Shown here: positions 46,774-55,766 of the stretch, piece by piece
How the letters are laid out: every line of letters starts with the position of its first letter
How positions within the stretch are numbered: the first letter of the stretch is position 1
Origin: Anaerotignum neopropionicum
GTDB lineage: Bacteria; Bacillota; Clostridia; Lachnospirales; Anaerotignaceae
Length of the DNA: 64,000 nt
Assembly (NCBI RefSeq): GCF_001571775.1
Contig: NZ_LRVM01000003.1
Span: 186,001 to 250,000, forward strand
Direction: 5' to 3'
Program-made: the position numbers and the translations under genes
The notes under the pieces: model-generated
Seen by the model: the letters and a program-made list of their open reading frames with translations, nothing else
Databases searched by the model: none
Told to the model about the DNA's origin: nothing

Positions 46774-46905
46774 CAGAACATAGACAAAGTCAAAACCTTG
46801 AGGGCTTTGCCCTCAAACATCCACAAGGATTTCGCCCATTGACCCATCTAAACCCCCATGAATATGTGGTTTTAATAAAAGTTTTCGGTCTTGCTTTTTT
46901 CAAGC
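46774..46905 (+). repeat. Dispersed copy of the hairpin-rich repeat
   Basis: CAGAACATAGACAAAG, then ACCTTGAGGGCTTTGCCCTC (a stem with TTT loop) and a later CCCCATGAATATGTGG. The beginning and end match the element at 60630-60787, and the ACCTTGAGG...CTCAAA...CACAAGGATTTCGCCC part matches the tandem array at 33.7 kb. Confidence 0.7.
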
Positions 46906-47128
46906 TGACATAGGACAAATAGATAAGTTCCTATGACCAAAGGTCTTCAAATACTCTGTTTCCCTCGGATAAACAAAGCCCATCCTGGGGATTCCCATTG
47001 GGAAACTCTTGATTTTCCAACTGCTTACGTCAAATTAAAAAGACTTATCAACATACATTCTTCATTAGAAAACATTCCATTTTTGAATCAGTAATTAAAT
47101 TTTCACCCTTTTGTTTCAAAAACACATT

Positions 47129-48316
47129 CTATTTTTGATATGCCTTTGCCAGCTTTTCAAAGGATGGCAATGCCCGCTCAATGGTATCTCTTGCTACACA
47201 ATAGGCGATTCTCACATAACCCTTACAGCCAAAACCACTGCCTGGTGTCATCAAAATACCGAATTCCTTTGCTTTATTTACAAAAGCAAACTCATCCTCC
47301 TCCATGGATTTCACAAAAAGGTAGAATGCTCCTTGGGGTTTTGCACATTCAAAACCATATTGGGATAAAGCACTATATAAAATCTCCCTGTTTTTATCGT
47401 AAAACGCAATGTCTGACTTCTCATCACAGCATTTTGCAACAACCAATTGCTGTAAAACTGGTGCATTGACAAAACCCAAGATACGGTTGGCAACGCCTGC
47501 TCCGAAAACCACCTCTTGAAAATCCTGCACCGTTGAAGGAATGGTTAAATAGCCAATTCTATCCCCAGGCAGCGAAAGGGATTTTGAAAATGAATAAGCA
47601 ACAATGGTATTCCCATAAAGCTTTGGAATATAAGGCACCGTTGCGCCGTCAAAAACCAATTCTCTGTAAGGTTCATCGGAAATCAAATAAATGGAGGTGC
47701 CAAGTTCCTTTTCTTTTGCCTTCAAAACCCCCGCAATTTTTCCCAGGGTTTGCACATCATAAACCACTCCCGTAGGGTTGTTGGGGTTGTTAATAATAAT
47801 CGCCTTTGTTTTTGGTGTAATTGCCTCCTCCAATTTTTTTGCATCAGGCAAAAAGGAGGGAACATTGGGCTCAATGGCAATCAGCCGACCACCCGCATTG
47901 GCAACATATACGTCGTATTCTGAAAAATAAGGTGCAAATGTCAAAACCTCATCCCCTTGGTCTAACAAAACCTTCAAAATCACGTTTAACCCACCTGCTG
48001 CCCCTGCGGTCATAACGATATTTTCTCCTGTATATTCCTCTTGAAAACGGCGGTTTACGCTTTCGGCGATGGCCTGACGCACACTAGGAATGCCTGTACC
48101 GTCAGTATAGCTGTGTAACGCTAAGGAATCCATGGTTTCCAGAAGCTCAATGGCCGTTTTGTTAACGGAAAGGGGCGCATTTACATTGGGGTTTCCTATC
48201 CCAAAATCAAAAACATTTTCCTCGCCCAAAACCTCACGCATCCGCTTTCCCTCAGAAAATAACGCGCTAATTCCGGCACTTTTTTCCACCAAAATCTTCA
48301 TATTTTTTGAAATCAT
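47129..48316 (-). CDS. PLP-dependent aminotransferase (aspartate/aromatic type)
   Basis: A 395-residue class I aminotransferase. NPNNPTG, the PLP lysine in AYSFSKSLSLPGDRIGY and the Arg near the end (GYVRIAYC) are visible. As the last gene of the aromatic operon it most likely forms Phe and Tyr from phenylpyruvate and 4-hydroxyphenylpyruvate, or makes aspartate for that pathway. It resembles aspartate aminotransferase by sequence, so the in vivo substrate is inferred. Confidence 0.88.
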   Translation of the reverse strand: MISKNMKILVEKSAGISALFSEGKRMREVLGEENVFDFGIGNPNVNAPLSVNKTAIELLETMDSLALHSYTDGTGIPSVRQAIAESVNRRFQEEYTGENIVMTAGAAGGLNVILKVLLDQGDEVLTFAPYFSEYDVYVANAGGRLIAIEPNVPSFLPDAKKLEEAITPKTKAIIINNPNNPTGVVYDVQTLGKIAGVLKAKEKELGTSIYLISDEPYRELVFDGATVPYIPKLYGNTIVAYSFSKSLSLPGDRIGYLTIPSTVQDFQEVVFGAGVANRILGFVNAPVLQQLVVAKCCDEKSDIAFYDKNREILYSALSQYGFECAKPQGAFYLFVKSMEEDEFAFVNKAKEFGILMTPGSGFGCKGYVRIAYCVARDTIERALPSFEKLAKAYQK

Positions 48317-48319
48317 ACT

Positions 48320-48766
48320 TTATTCCCCTTTCCTATCCGCCATCTCCAGCAAAAACAGCATCCCTTCTTGGTAGCCCAAAAAGCCCTTACCCATAATTGT
48401 CTTAACGCAAGCCTTGCCTGCATATGATATCTGACGAAAATCCTCTCTTTGGCTCACATCGGAAAGATGCACCTCCACAGCCGGAAGACTTACCGCCTTC
48501 AATGCATCCAAAATTGCCACACTGGTATGGGTATATGCCGCAGGATTTATCACAATACCCTCTGTGCCGTCAAAATAAGCCTGCTGAATGCGATCAACCA
48601 ATGCACCCTCATGATTGGATTGATAAACCTCAACTTCAATATGGTTTTCTTTAGCGATTTTTTGAACCAAGTTCACCAAATCCTCGTAGGTATCATTGCC
48701 ATAAATATTTTTTTCCCGAATTCCAAGCATATTTAAATTCGGCCCGTTTAGCACGAGTATCTTCAT
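48320..48766 (-). CDS. aroQ: Type II 3-dehydroquinate dehydratase
   Basis: A 148-residue small dehydratase for the third shikimate step. It has the family start MKILVLNGPNLNMLGIRE (catalytic Tyr in IYGNDTYEDL), the QSNHEGALVDRIQ loop and INPAAYTHTSVAILDAL. GGAGAG is eight bases from the ATG at 48766. It follows pheA by 12 bases. Confidence 0.95.
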   Translation of the reverse strand: MKILVLNGPNLNMLGIREKNIYGNDTYEDLVNLVQKIAKENHIEVEVYQSNHEGALVDRIQQAYFDGTEGIVINPAAYTHTSVAILDALKAVSLPAVEVHLSDVSQREDFRQISYAGKACVKTIMGKGFLGYQEGMLFLLEMADRKGE

Positions 48767-48778
48767 GCCCATCTCTCC

Positions 48779-49918
48779 TTACATTTCTGAGTAGCATCCC
48801 AGGAAGGATAATTTTTCAGCAGATTGTTCCATATCCTTAAGCAATGTCAATACATGAGGGGAGAATACAGAACCGTCTAAGTCGAAATAGAAACGGAATT
48901 CAAAATCCTTTCCCGGAATGGGGCGGCTTTCCAACTTGCAAAGATTCAAGCCATGGCAAGCAACCTTACCAATCATTTCATGCAGAGAACCTGGTCTGTG
49001 CTCCAAAGAAAGCATTAAGCTGATTTTATTTGCTCCAGCATAAATTTCCATGTTTTTTGCAATACAAATGAACCGGGTATAGTTATTTTGATTATTCTGA
49101 ACATCCTCTTGCACTATATCTAAGCCATACAGCTTTGCACATTCAGGGGAGGAAAGAGCTGCAATGTCCGAACGATCACATTCTGCAACATATTTTGCCG
49201 CCATGGCGGTATTTTCAAAAACAGTAACCTTTACATTTGGAAGGGATTTCAAAAATTCACTGCACTGCTGCAATGCTTGATCATGGGAAATGATTTCTTT
49301 CACATCAGAGAGCTTTGTTCCTTTTTTTCCAACAAGGGCATGGTTGATGTGCAGTTTTATGCTCTTAACCACATAGAATTTATGGCGTACCATTAAATCA
49401 TATACTTCCGTTACCGAACCGGCAGAGCTGTTTTCAATGGGCAAAACGCCATATTGGCAAAGTCCCATTTCCACAGCATTGAATACGCTTTCAAAATTGT
49501 TGAAAAACATAGTATTAGGCATAGCAAACAGCTTTGTGCAAGCGCGTTCCGCATAAGATCCCTCAACACCTTGGCAAGCAACCACGGCTTTTCTTGGAAA
49601 TTCCGTTTTAGGTTCGCTGGTATTTGCAAGAATTTCTTGGGTAAGGGCTGTTTCCTTGGTCAATAACCCAGCCTGATAGCTTCTGCTTACCTCAAACAAG
49701 GTATGGTACAGGGTATTAATATATAATTCAAATTCCTCCCCTGCCAATTCCATCACACGCTGTAACACAGCAGCTTCTCTTTTTTTATCCATAACAGGCA
49801 GATTATTTTCTGCTTTTGATTCACCAATTTCTTCCGCTGTTTTCATTCGGTCTACAAACAGCTTCACAAGCTCATCGTCAATGCCATTCATTTTGTTTCT
49901 CAAAGCCTCTAAATCCAT
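48779..49918 (-). CDS. pheA: Bifunctional chorismate mutase / prephenate dehydratase
   Basis: A 379-residue P-protein. Residues ~1-90 are an AroQ-type chorismate mutase (LRNKMNGIDDELVKLFVDRM), ~110-285 the prephenate dehydratase (VACQGVEGSYAERA, NSSAGSV, NNYTRFI), and the C-terminal ACT domain (EHRPGSLHEMIG and ESRP) binds Phe for feedback inhibition. It commits chorismate to phenylalanine. In the operon between aroC and aroQ. Confidence 0.95.
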   Translation of the reverse strand: MDLEALRNKMNGIDDELVKLFVDRMKTAEEIGESKAENNLPVMDKKREAAVLQRVMELAGEEFELYINTLYHTLFEVSRSYQAGLLTKETALTQEILANTSEPKTEFPRKAVVACQGVEGSYAERACTKLFAMPNTMFFNNFESVFNAVEMGLCQYGVLPIENSSAGSVTEVYDLMVRHKFYVVKSIKLHINHALVGKKGTKLSDVKEIISHDQALQQCSEFLKSLPNVKVTVFENTAMAAKYVAECDRSDIAALSSPECAKLYGLDIVQEDVQNNQNNYTRFICIAKNMEIYAGANKISLMLSLEHRPGSLHEMIGKVACHGLNLCKLESRPIPGKDFEFRFYFDLDGSVFSPHVLTLLKDMEQSAEKLSFLGCYSEM

Positions 49919-49935
49919 CCTAAGTTCCTTCCTTT

Positions 49936-49990
49936 CTTGAGGGCTTGCCTCAAATCCCCAAGAGATTTTTTCTCTTGGCTAATAAATAAA
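49936..49990 (+). repeat. Partial dispersed copy of the hairpin repeat
   Basis: CTTGAGGGCTTGCCTCAAAT and CCAAGAGATTTTTTCTCTTGG repeat the order of the CTTGAG..CTCAA and AAGGGATTTCATCCCTT stems of the other copies, in the pheA leader between aroC and pheA. Confidence 0.5.
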
Positions 49991-50072
49991 TGTTTCTGTG
50001 TAATCCATATCCGTCACAAAGGCTATATTAAAGCCGATTTAAGTTATCAAAAAAGCAAGCTCAAGCCAAGTT

Positions 50073-51158
50073 TTATTGAAACAGCTCGTATAAATCCAAG
50101 AGGGCAATTGCCATTGCTGCCTCTACACAAGGTACTGCTCTGGGAACAATACAAGGATCATGACGTCCTGTTACGCTTAACGTGGTATTTTTCCCCTTTT
50201 CAAGGCTCACCGTAGCTTGATTTTTACTAATCGACGGTGTAGGCTTAAATGCGGTGCGAATGACTAAGGGCATTCCGCTGGAAATACCACCCAAACTACC
50301 GCCATGATGGTTTGTTTTTGTCTTGATTTTGCCTGTTTCTTCTATATAAAACAAATCATTATTTTGGGAACCAAAAAGCGTTGCAACCCCAAACCCTTCG
50401 CCAAATTCTATGCCTTTGACTGCGGGAATGGCAAATACTATGGAGGAAAGCTTACTTTCCAACCCATCAAACATGGGCTCACCAATACCAACGGGCAATC
50501 CTATGGCAACGCATTCAATCACACCGCCAACGGAATCCCCTTCTTCTCTGGCTTTTTGAATAATTGCCTTCATTTCTTCCCCCGCTCCATCTTCAATGGT
50601 AGGGAATTCTTTTGAAACCACTTCGGCCAATTCTTCCTTGGTAATATACACAGCATCAAAACTCTTATCTTTTTGCTCGTGAATAGAAAGAATATGGGCG
50701 CCGATTGAAATTCCTCTGCGCTCCAAAATTTGCAGGCAAACCGCTCCGGCAAAGCATAGGGGCGCAGTTAATCTGCCGGAAAAATGTCCGCCCCCTCGGT
50801 AATCTTGAAAGCCATGGTACTTTATTTCAGCGGTAAAATCCGCGTGTCCAGGCCTTGGCATGTCCTTTAGCTGGGCGTAGTCCTTGGAACGGGTATTTGT
50901 GTTTTCTATCATGGCGCAAATTGGCGCACCACAGGTTTTGCTATCAAACAGCCCCGAAACCACCCGAACCTGATCCCCCTCTTTTCTGGGGGTGGAATAG
51001 GCATTTTTGCCTGGTGCTCTTCGATCAAGAAATCGTTGTGCCGCCTCCAAATCAATTTCCTCTCCAACGGGCAGACCGTCAATCACAACACCGATAGCCT
51101 CGGAATGGGATTGTCCAAATATACTGATTTTCACCCTATCTCCAAAGCTAGAAGACAT
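50073..51158 (-). CDS. aroC: Chorismate synthase
   Basis: A 361-residue FMN-dependent enzyme for the last shikimate step (EPSP to chorismate). Motifs: FGQSHSEAIGVVIDGLP, RRAPGKNAYSTPRKEGD, RPGHADFT, and GGISSGMPLVIRTAFKPTP. ATG at 51158 lies 11 bases before the aroA stop and has AGGGGG upstream; a GTG three codons earlier is possible. Confidence 0.95.
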   Translation of the reverse strand: MSSSFGDRVKISIFGQSHSEAIGVVIDGLPVGEEIDLEAAQRFLDRRAPGKNAYSTPRKEGDQVRVVSGLFDSKTCGAPICAMIENTNTRSKDYAQLKDMPRPGHADFTAEIKYHGFQDYRGGGHFSGRLTAPLCFAGAVCLQILERRGISIGAHILSIHEQKDKSFDAVYITKEELAEVVSKEFPTIEDGAGEEMKAIIQKAREEGDSVGGVIECVAIGLPVGIGEPMFDGLESKLSSIVFAIPAVKGIEFGEGFGVATLFGSQNNDLFYIEETGKIKTKTNHHGGSLGGISSGMPLVIRTAFKPTPSISKNQATVSLEKGKNTTLSVTGRHDPCIVPRAVPCVEAAMAIALLDLYELFQ

Positions 51159-52413
51159 CCGCAGCACCCCCTAATCTGGTAAATTCCGCAAAAAATGTGG
51201 GATAAGACTTGGAAACAGCTTCGGCTCGTTCAATCACCGCATCCACCCCCAAAGCCGCCGCCGCAATGGCAAGGGCCATAACAATTCTATGGTCATCATA
51301 GGAATCCAAAACAACCTCCTCCGAAGGCATTACATTTCCGCCTTCAATTAAAATAGAATCAGGCTGTTGGGTTACGCTTACACCCAGCCTTTGCAGTCCC
51401 TCCGCCATAGCCTTTAGGCGGTCACTTTCCTTGATACGCAGTCTGCCTGCATTATAAATCAGCGTTTTCCCCTCAGCCAAAGCGGCTGCCGTACAAAGAA
51501 TGGGCACCAAATCTGGAATCTGAGCGGCATCTATGTCAATTCCCCTTAATTTTCCCGAGGAAACCTTAACGGTATTTTCCTGCCACCCTACCCGAGCGCC
51601 AAAACGTTCCATGATGGGAACAATTTCTTTATCACCTTGACAAGAATCCTTCCGTAATCCGGTACAGTTGATTTCTCCGCCAATGCCACCGGCAACAACC
51701 CAAAATGCCGCGCCTGACCAATCACCCTCAGCTGATATTTCCCTAGGAGAACGGTAGATTTGACCACCTTTTATGAAGAAACCCCATTCCTGCTCGTCAA
51801 TAATAATGCCAAACGCTTTCAAGGTTTCTAATGTCATGTCTACATAGCCTCTGGACTCCATTTTTGTGGTAAGACGAATTTGGCTGTCTTTTTCCAGCAA
51901 CGGAAGGGCAAACAAAAGTCCTGTAATAAATTGAGAGCTGACATTTCCGGGTAGTGTAAATACGCCGCCCCTCATCCCTCCGCTCATTTCAAGGGGTAAC
52001 GAATCTTCCTTTACCACACAGCCATGCCTTCTTAACTCCTCAAGTAAAATGCCAATGGGTCTTTCTGGCAGCCTTCCTTGCCCTTCAACAATGGCTTGTT
52101 TACCTAAAGCCGCCACAACGGGGAGCAAAAAACGCAGGGTAGAGCCACTTTCCCCACAATCCAAAACAATATCCTTTGTTTCTGCCACCCAAAGAGGCAT
52201 AACCTCCATGCCGTTCCCATTTCGTTTTATTTTGCAGCCTAAGGCTTCCATGCAGTTTTTTGTAGCTTCAATATCGTTATTCCATCCCTCCAACAAAATT
52301 TTTGTTGGATGATCGGCCAAAGCCGCCGCAATCAGCAAACGATGGGCATCTGATTTGGAGGAAATCACCTTTATATTCCCCTTAAGGGTACTTTTTCCGA
52401 TTTTTATATTCAC
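51148..52413 (-). CDS. aroA: EPSP synthase (3-phosphoshikimate 1-carboxyvinyltransferase)
   Basis: A 421-residue enzyme joining shikimate-3-phosphate and PEP. Visible: ISSKSDAHRLLIAAA, CGESGSTLRFLLPV, GRLPERPIG, DLVPILCTAAALA, RIKESDRLKAMAEGL, DSYDDHRIVMA. The start is GTG at 52413 with AGGTG six bases upstream; a GTG at 52422 overlapping the aroB stop (GTGA) is the alternative. Its overlap with aroC couples translation. Confidence 0.94.
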   Translation of the reverse strand: MNIKIGKSTLKGNIKVISSKSDAHRLLIAAALADHPTKILLEGWNNDIEATKNCMEALGCKIKRNGNGMEVMPLWVAETKDIVLDCGESGSTLRFLLPVVAALGKQAIVEGQGRLPERPIGILLEELRRHGCVVKEDSLPLEMSGGMRGGVFTLPGNVSSQFITGLLFALPLLEKDSQIRLTTKMESRGYVDMTLETLKAFGIIIDEQEWGFFIKGGQIYRSPREISAEGDWSGAAFWVVAGGIGGEINCTGLRKDSCQGDKEIVPIMERFGARVGWQENTVKVSSGKLRGIDIDAAQIPDLVPILCTAAALAEGKTLIYNAGRLRIKESDRLKAMAEGLQRLGVSVTQQPDSILIEGGNVMPSEEVVLDSYDDHRIVMALAIAAAALGVDAVIERAEAVSKSYPTFFAEFTRLGGAADVF

Positions 52414-52418
52414 ACGTT

Positions 52419-53480
52419 TCACCTGCTTTTCATCGCCACAGTCACTAACTGCCCTACTTCTTCTATAGGAACCTTCTCAATACGGCATTTTCCAATTTTC
52501 TCTGGGAAAACAAAGCTGATTGTGCCGCCTCTGCGTTTTTTATCCATGAACGCACCTTGGGCAATTTGCCGTACAGAAAAATCCGTTTGTATTGGCAATC
52601 CATTTTTCACCAAAGCCTTGCAAATTCGTTCAGCAAGTCCACACTCTGCTATACCCTTTGCCTCAGCCGCCTTGGCAATCAGATGTAGACCAATGGCAAC
52701 GGCATGGCCATGGGATATGGTGAAATTGCTTAATTTTTCTATGGAATGACCCAAGGTATGCCCAAGGTTTAATAATTGTCGTTCTCCATTGTCAAATTCA
52801 TCTCGCATCACAATGTCACGCTTCATAGAAACGCAAATTTCTATGGTTTCTTCCAAGTCTTGCATAAACTCCAAGGATTCGACTTTATGGAATAATTTTT
52901 CATCCCCGATTACACCGTATTTCAATGTCTCAGCAACGCCATCGGCAAAAACCTCTTTTGGCAAGGTCAACAACGCATTGGTGTCACATAGTACCAGCTT
53001 CGGCTGATAAAATGCTCCTGCCAAATTTTTGCCAGCCTTTAAATCGATGGCAGTTTTTCCCCCAACGGAGGAATCCACCGCCGCCAAAAAAGTGGTGGGG
53101 ATTTGCACAAACTTAATTCCCCTTTGGTAAATAGCAGCGGCAAACCCAGACATATCGCCTACAACGCCGCCGCCTAAGGCAATGATTATATCCTGCCTTG
53201 TCATTTCGTTTTCGGCAAGAAATTCCAAAATTTCGCTCAATGTTCCAATATTTTTGGAACCCTCCCCCTGGGGGAAAACAAATTTACACACAGAAAACCC
53301 TGCATCCGCCAAGGAAAGGGCTACCGTTGCCGAAAATAAGGAGTCCACCTTACTATCCGTAATCATTGCAGCTTTGCAAGGCGCAACCCGCTTGGAAACC
53401 TCTTTGCCAACCTGTGTCAGCAAGCCCTTTCCAATTAAAATGTCATACTCTGTTGATGTATTTACCTTCACACTTCTCAT
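52419..53480 (-). CDS. aroB: 3-dehydroquinate synthase
   Basis: A 353-residue NAD+/metal enzyme, second shikimate step. Motifs: GEGSKNIGTLSEILEFL, GGGVVGDMSGFAAAIYQRG, DSSVGGKTAID, the metal ligands in NLGHTLGHSIEKLS and HGHAVAIGL. GAGGTT supports the ATG at 53480; an upstream ATG overlaps the tyrA stop (ATGA). In the operon between tyrA and aroA. Confidence 0.94.
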   Translation of the reverse strand: MRSVKVNTSTEYDILIGKGLLTQVGKEVSKRVAPCKAAMITDSKVDSLFSATVALSLADAGFSVCKFVFPQGEGSKNIGTLSEILEFLAENEMTRQDIIIALGGGVVGDMSGFAAAIYQRGIKFVQIPTTFLAAVDSSVGGKTAIDLKAGKNLAGAFYQPKLVLCDTNALLTLPKEVFADGVAETLKYGVIGDEKLFHKVESLEFMQDLEETIEICVSMKRDIVMRDEFDNGERQLLNLGHTLGHSIEKLSNFTISHGHAVAIGLHLIAKAAEAKGIAECGLAERICKALVKNGLPIQTDFSVRQIAQGAFMDKKRRGGTISFVFPEKIGKCRIEKVPIEEVGQLVTVAMKSR

Positions 53481-53488
53481 AGGCAACC

Positions 53489-54337
53489 TCATTCAAATTC
53501 TTTTACTTCGTCAATGGCAAGACGTTTTTCCTTGCCCTCTTTTAGCATAGACTTAAGCTTTTCACTATCTTTTCCCCTAATTGCCTTGCTATACTCCTGT
53601 AAACGGGCAATCAGATCATCAATTTCATTGGCAAGAAAATCGTTGTTATCTAAAAATAATTCTGTCCACATGGTTTCATTCAGCTTCGCCACGCGGGTCA
53701 TATCGTGAAAGCTCCCGGCAGAAAACCCTTTAAACTTGGGAGATAGCTCGCTTTTAATATACGCACTGGACACAACGTGCGCCAGCTGAGAAGTATATGC
53801 GATCATCTGGTCATGCTCTGCATCCGTAGCTACCTGCATTTTAGCAAAGCCAAGGCTTTTAAAAAATAGGCTTAACTCATTCATTGGCGCAATGTCTGTA
53901 CCTGTATAAGGCGTTAAAATCATCGTTGCACCTTCAAATAATGCAGAAGTTGAATAGGTAAAGCCGCTGCGTTCAATCCCTGCCATGGGATGGGCACCGC
54001 AGAAAATAAACCCATTATCCTTTGCAACTGCTTCAAGGGGCTGGCAAACCTCCCGTTTAACGCCTGCACAGTCAACTACCATTGCTCCTTTTTTAAAATT
54101 GGATGCAAATTTATTCACATAATCCACCGTTGCACTTGGATATAACGCAATGATAACCAAATCACAACCAGAAGGATCTCCATCTTCCAAAATATCGTGT
54201 ACCCCCTCTGCCAGCCTTGCGCTGTAACGCACACTTTCAGATTGATCCCAACCAAAAACCATATGCTCCGTTTTTTGTTTTATCGCCTTTGCCATAGAAC
54301 CGCCAATCAGCCCCAAGCCGATAACGCCAATTTTCAT
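53489..54337 (-). CDS. tyrA: Prephenate dehydrogenase
   Basis: A 282-residue NAD(P)-dependent enzyme that commits prephenate to tyrosine. Rossmann motif GVIGLGLIGGSMAKAIK, the catalytic GAHPMAGIERSG with its His and Ser, and YTSQLAHVVSSAY are visible. It has no C-terminal ACT domain. ATG at 54337 follows GAGGTG. After aroF by 100 bases, with no clear terminator between. Confidence 0.94.
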   Translation of the reverse strand: MKIGVIGLGLIGGSMAKAIKQKTEHMVFGWDQSESVRYSARLAEGVHDILEDGDPSGCDLVIIALYPSATVDYVNKFASNFKKGAMVVDCAGVKREVCQPLEAVAKDNGFIFCGAHPMAGIERSGFTYSTSALFEGATMILTPYTGTDIAPMNELSLFFKSLGFAKMQVATDAEHDQMIAYTSQLAHVVSSAYIKSELSPKFKGFSAGSFHDMTRVAKLNETMWTELFLDNNDFLANEIDDLIARLQEYSKAIRGKDSEKLKSMLKEGKEKRLAIDEVKEFE

Positions 54338-54437
54338 ATGCTCACCTCAATCTCCTATTCTGCTTTTTTCAAAAAGACTTTCCTTGGCCTTTTCCAAAGA
54401 AGCTCTTCATTTTTGACAATACTGCTTTCAATTACAA

Positions 54438-55451
54438 TTAATCGTCAAATTTGCAAGCAAACGGTCTTATCTGAAATACCGCCTTTGCTACATCATCAAA
54501 TGCATCAGGTGTCAAAGACTGCGCACCATCGCATAATGCATGTGGAGGATCGTTGTGCACCTCAATCATCAAGCCATCTGCCCCTGCAGCTGTTGCCGCC
54601 AACGCCATAGGCTTTACCATATAAGAGTATCCCAAAGCATGGCTAGGGTCAATGACTACAGGCAAATGTGTTAACTTCTTCAAAACAGGGATAATGGAAA
54701 GATCCAAGGTATTTCTTGTTCTTGTTTCAAATGTACGAATTCCTCTTTCACAAAGGATTACGTTTTCATTCCCTCCGGCCATAATGTATTCTGCACTCAT
54801 TAATAATTCATCAATGGTGTTTGCCAAACCTCTTTTTAAAAGAATCACCTTGTTCGTTCTGCCCAACTCCTTCAGCAATTCGAAATTTTGCATATTTCTT
54901 GCACCAACCTGAACCACATCTACAGGATCGAATAAAGGCAAATGTGTAATATTCATAATTTCAGAAACAATGGGCAGGCCTGTCATCTTTTTTGCCTCCT
55001 GCAAAAGGTTAATGCCTTCTGCTTGTAAGCCTTGGAACGCATATGGGGAAGTACGAGGTTTGAAAGCGCCCCCGCGCAAAAATCCTGCCCCTGATTTCTT
55101 TACACATTCGGCAACGTAGCAAACCTGTTCTCTGGATTCAACGGAGCAAGGCCCTGCAATAATCTGAAATTCGCCGCCGCCAATTTTTACACCATTTACA
55201 TCAACAACCAATCTTTCATTATGAAATTTCTTGTTTGCATTTTTAAAAGGCTCCTGAATTCTCTGCACTTTTTCTACAATATCTAGGGAACGAACTAAAT
55301 CCACGTCCACATTGGAAGTATCTCCTACCAACCCAACAATCGTATGGTTCACACCAACTGACATATGCGTATCAATACCCATACTTTTTAACCATGCCTT
55401 TAAATTATCAATTTGCTCCGGCTTTGTTCCATTTTTCAATACTACGATCAT
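54438..55451 (-). CDS. aroF: DAHP synthase (3-deoxy-7-phosphoheptulonate synthase), type I-beta
   Basis: A 337-residue first enzyme of the shikimate pathway. An N-terminal ferredoxin-like regulatory domain (MIVVLKNGTKPEQIDNLKAW) precedes the catalytic barrel: AGPCSVES, RGGAFKPRTSPYAFQG, KRGLANTIDELLMSAEYI, CERGIRTFET, IDPSHALGY and IEVHNDPPHA. In relatives, the N-terminal domain mediates feedback by Tyr or Phe. AAGGAGG precedes the ATG. First gene of the operon, with the attenuator upstream. Confidence 0.96.
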   Translation of the reverse strand: MIVVLKNGTKPEQIDNLKAWLKSMGIDTHMSVGVNHTIVGLVGDTSNVDVDLVRSLDIVEKVQRIQEPFKNANKKFHNERLVVDVNGVKIGGGEFQIIAGPCSVESREQVCYVAECVKKSGAGFLRGGAFKPRTSPYAFQGLQAEGINLLQEAKKMTGLPIVSEIMNITHLPLFDPVDVVQVGARNMQNFELLKELGRTNKVILLKRGLANTIDELLMSAEYIMAGGNENVILCERGIRTFETRTRNTLDLSIIPVLKKLTHLPVVIDPSHALGYSYMVKPMALAATAAGADGLMIEVHNDPPHALCDGAQSLTPDAFDDVAKAVFQIRPFACKFDD

Positions 55452-55548
55452 GTCTTTATCCTCCTTAAATTATGTTCATCGTTTACTAATCTGAAAGAAA
55501 TTTTGTAATATTTAGAATCAATACATACAGTTTTTGGTTTCTCGATAT

Positions 55549-55589
55549 AAAAAAGAAAGACTCCGCAGTGAATTTCACTGCGAAGCCTT
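55549..55589 (-). terminator. Attenuator terminator of the aromatic operon leader
   Basis: AAGGCTTCGCAGTGA (55589-55575) pairs with TCACTGCGGAGTCTT (55571-55557), loop AAT, 15 bp including two G-T pairs, followed by a T-rich tract to 55549. It lies about 100 bases before aroF. Confidence 0.85.
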
Positions 55590-55652
55590 TATAAGCCTTC
55601 ATATTCGAAAAAACCAACAAAACTAACCGTCTTTTCTCACAGTAAAATTCAC
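55568..55652 (-). promoter_or_regulatory. Antiterminator pairing of the attenuator
   Basis: GTGAATTTTACTGTGAG (55652-55636), which begins in the last leader codons, pairs over 17 positions with CTTCGCAGTGAAATTCAC (55585-55568), the left arm of the terminator. The two structures exclude each other. Confidence 0.8.
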
Positions 55653-55717
55653 TTTGAATCTCTGAAAACACGGTAAAAATAAAAGTATGTAGTTGCAGCA
55701 AAACTGTTTGAATTCAT
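55649..55717 (-). CDS. Phe/Tyr-rich attenuator leader peptide
   Basis: A 22-residue ORF: MNSNSFAATT then YFYFYRVFRDSK. Its Phe and Tyr run (three Tyr and two Phe in a row at residues 11-15, another Phe at 6 and 18) matches the products of the operon. AGAGG (55726-55730) lies eight bases before the ATG. The stop codon overlaps the left arm of the antiterminator. A ribosome at the stop would cover the antiterminator (Phe/Tyr plenty, termination); one stalled at Y11-Y15 would leave it free (starvation, readthrough). This is inferred from geometry; the ORF and pairings are seen. Confidence 0.85.
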   Translation of the reverse strand: MNSNSFAATTYFYFYRVFRDSK

Positions 55718-55766
55718 ATTCGCAACCTCTTTCACAATTATTTTTGGTATTTGGTTATTTTTAAAC

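Noticed and set aside
55486-55701. 71-residue minus-strand ORF over the attenuator
   Set aside because: It reads through the terminator in another frame than the leader peptide and has no ribosome site; the short Phe/Tyr leader explains the region better.
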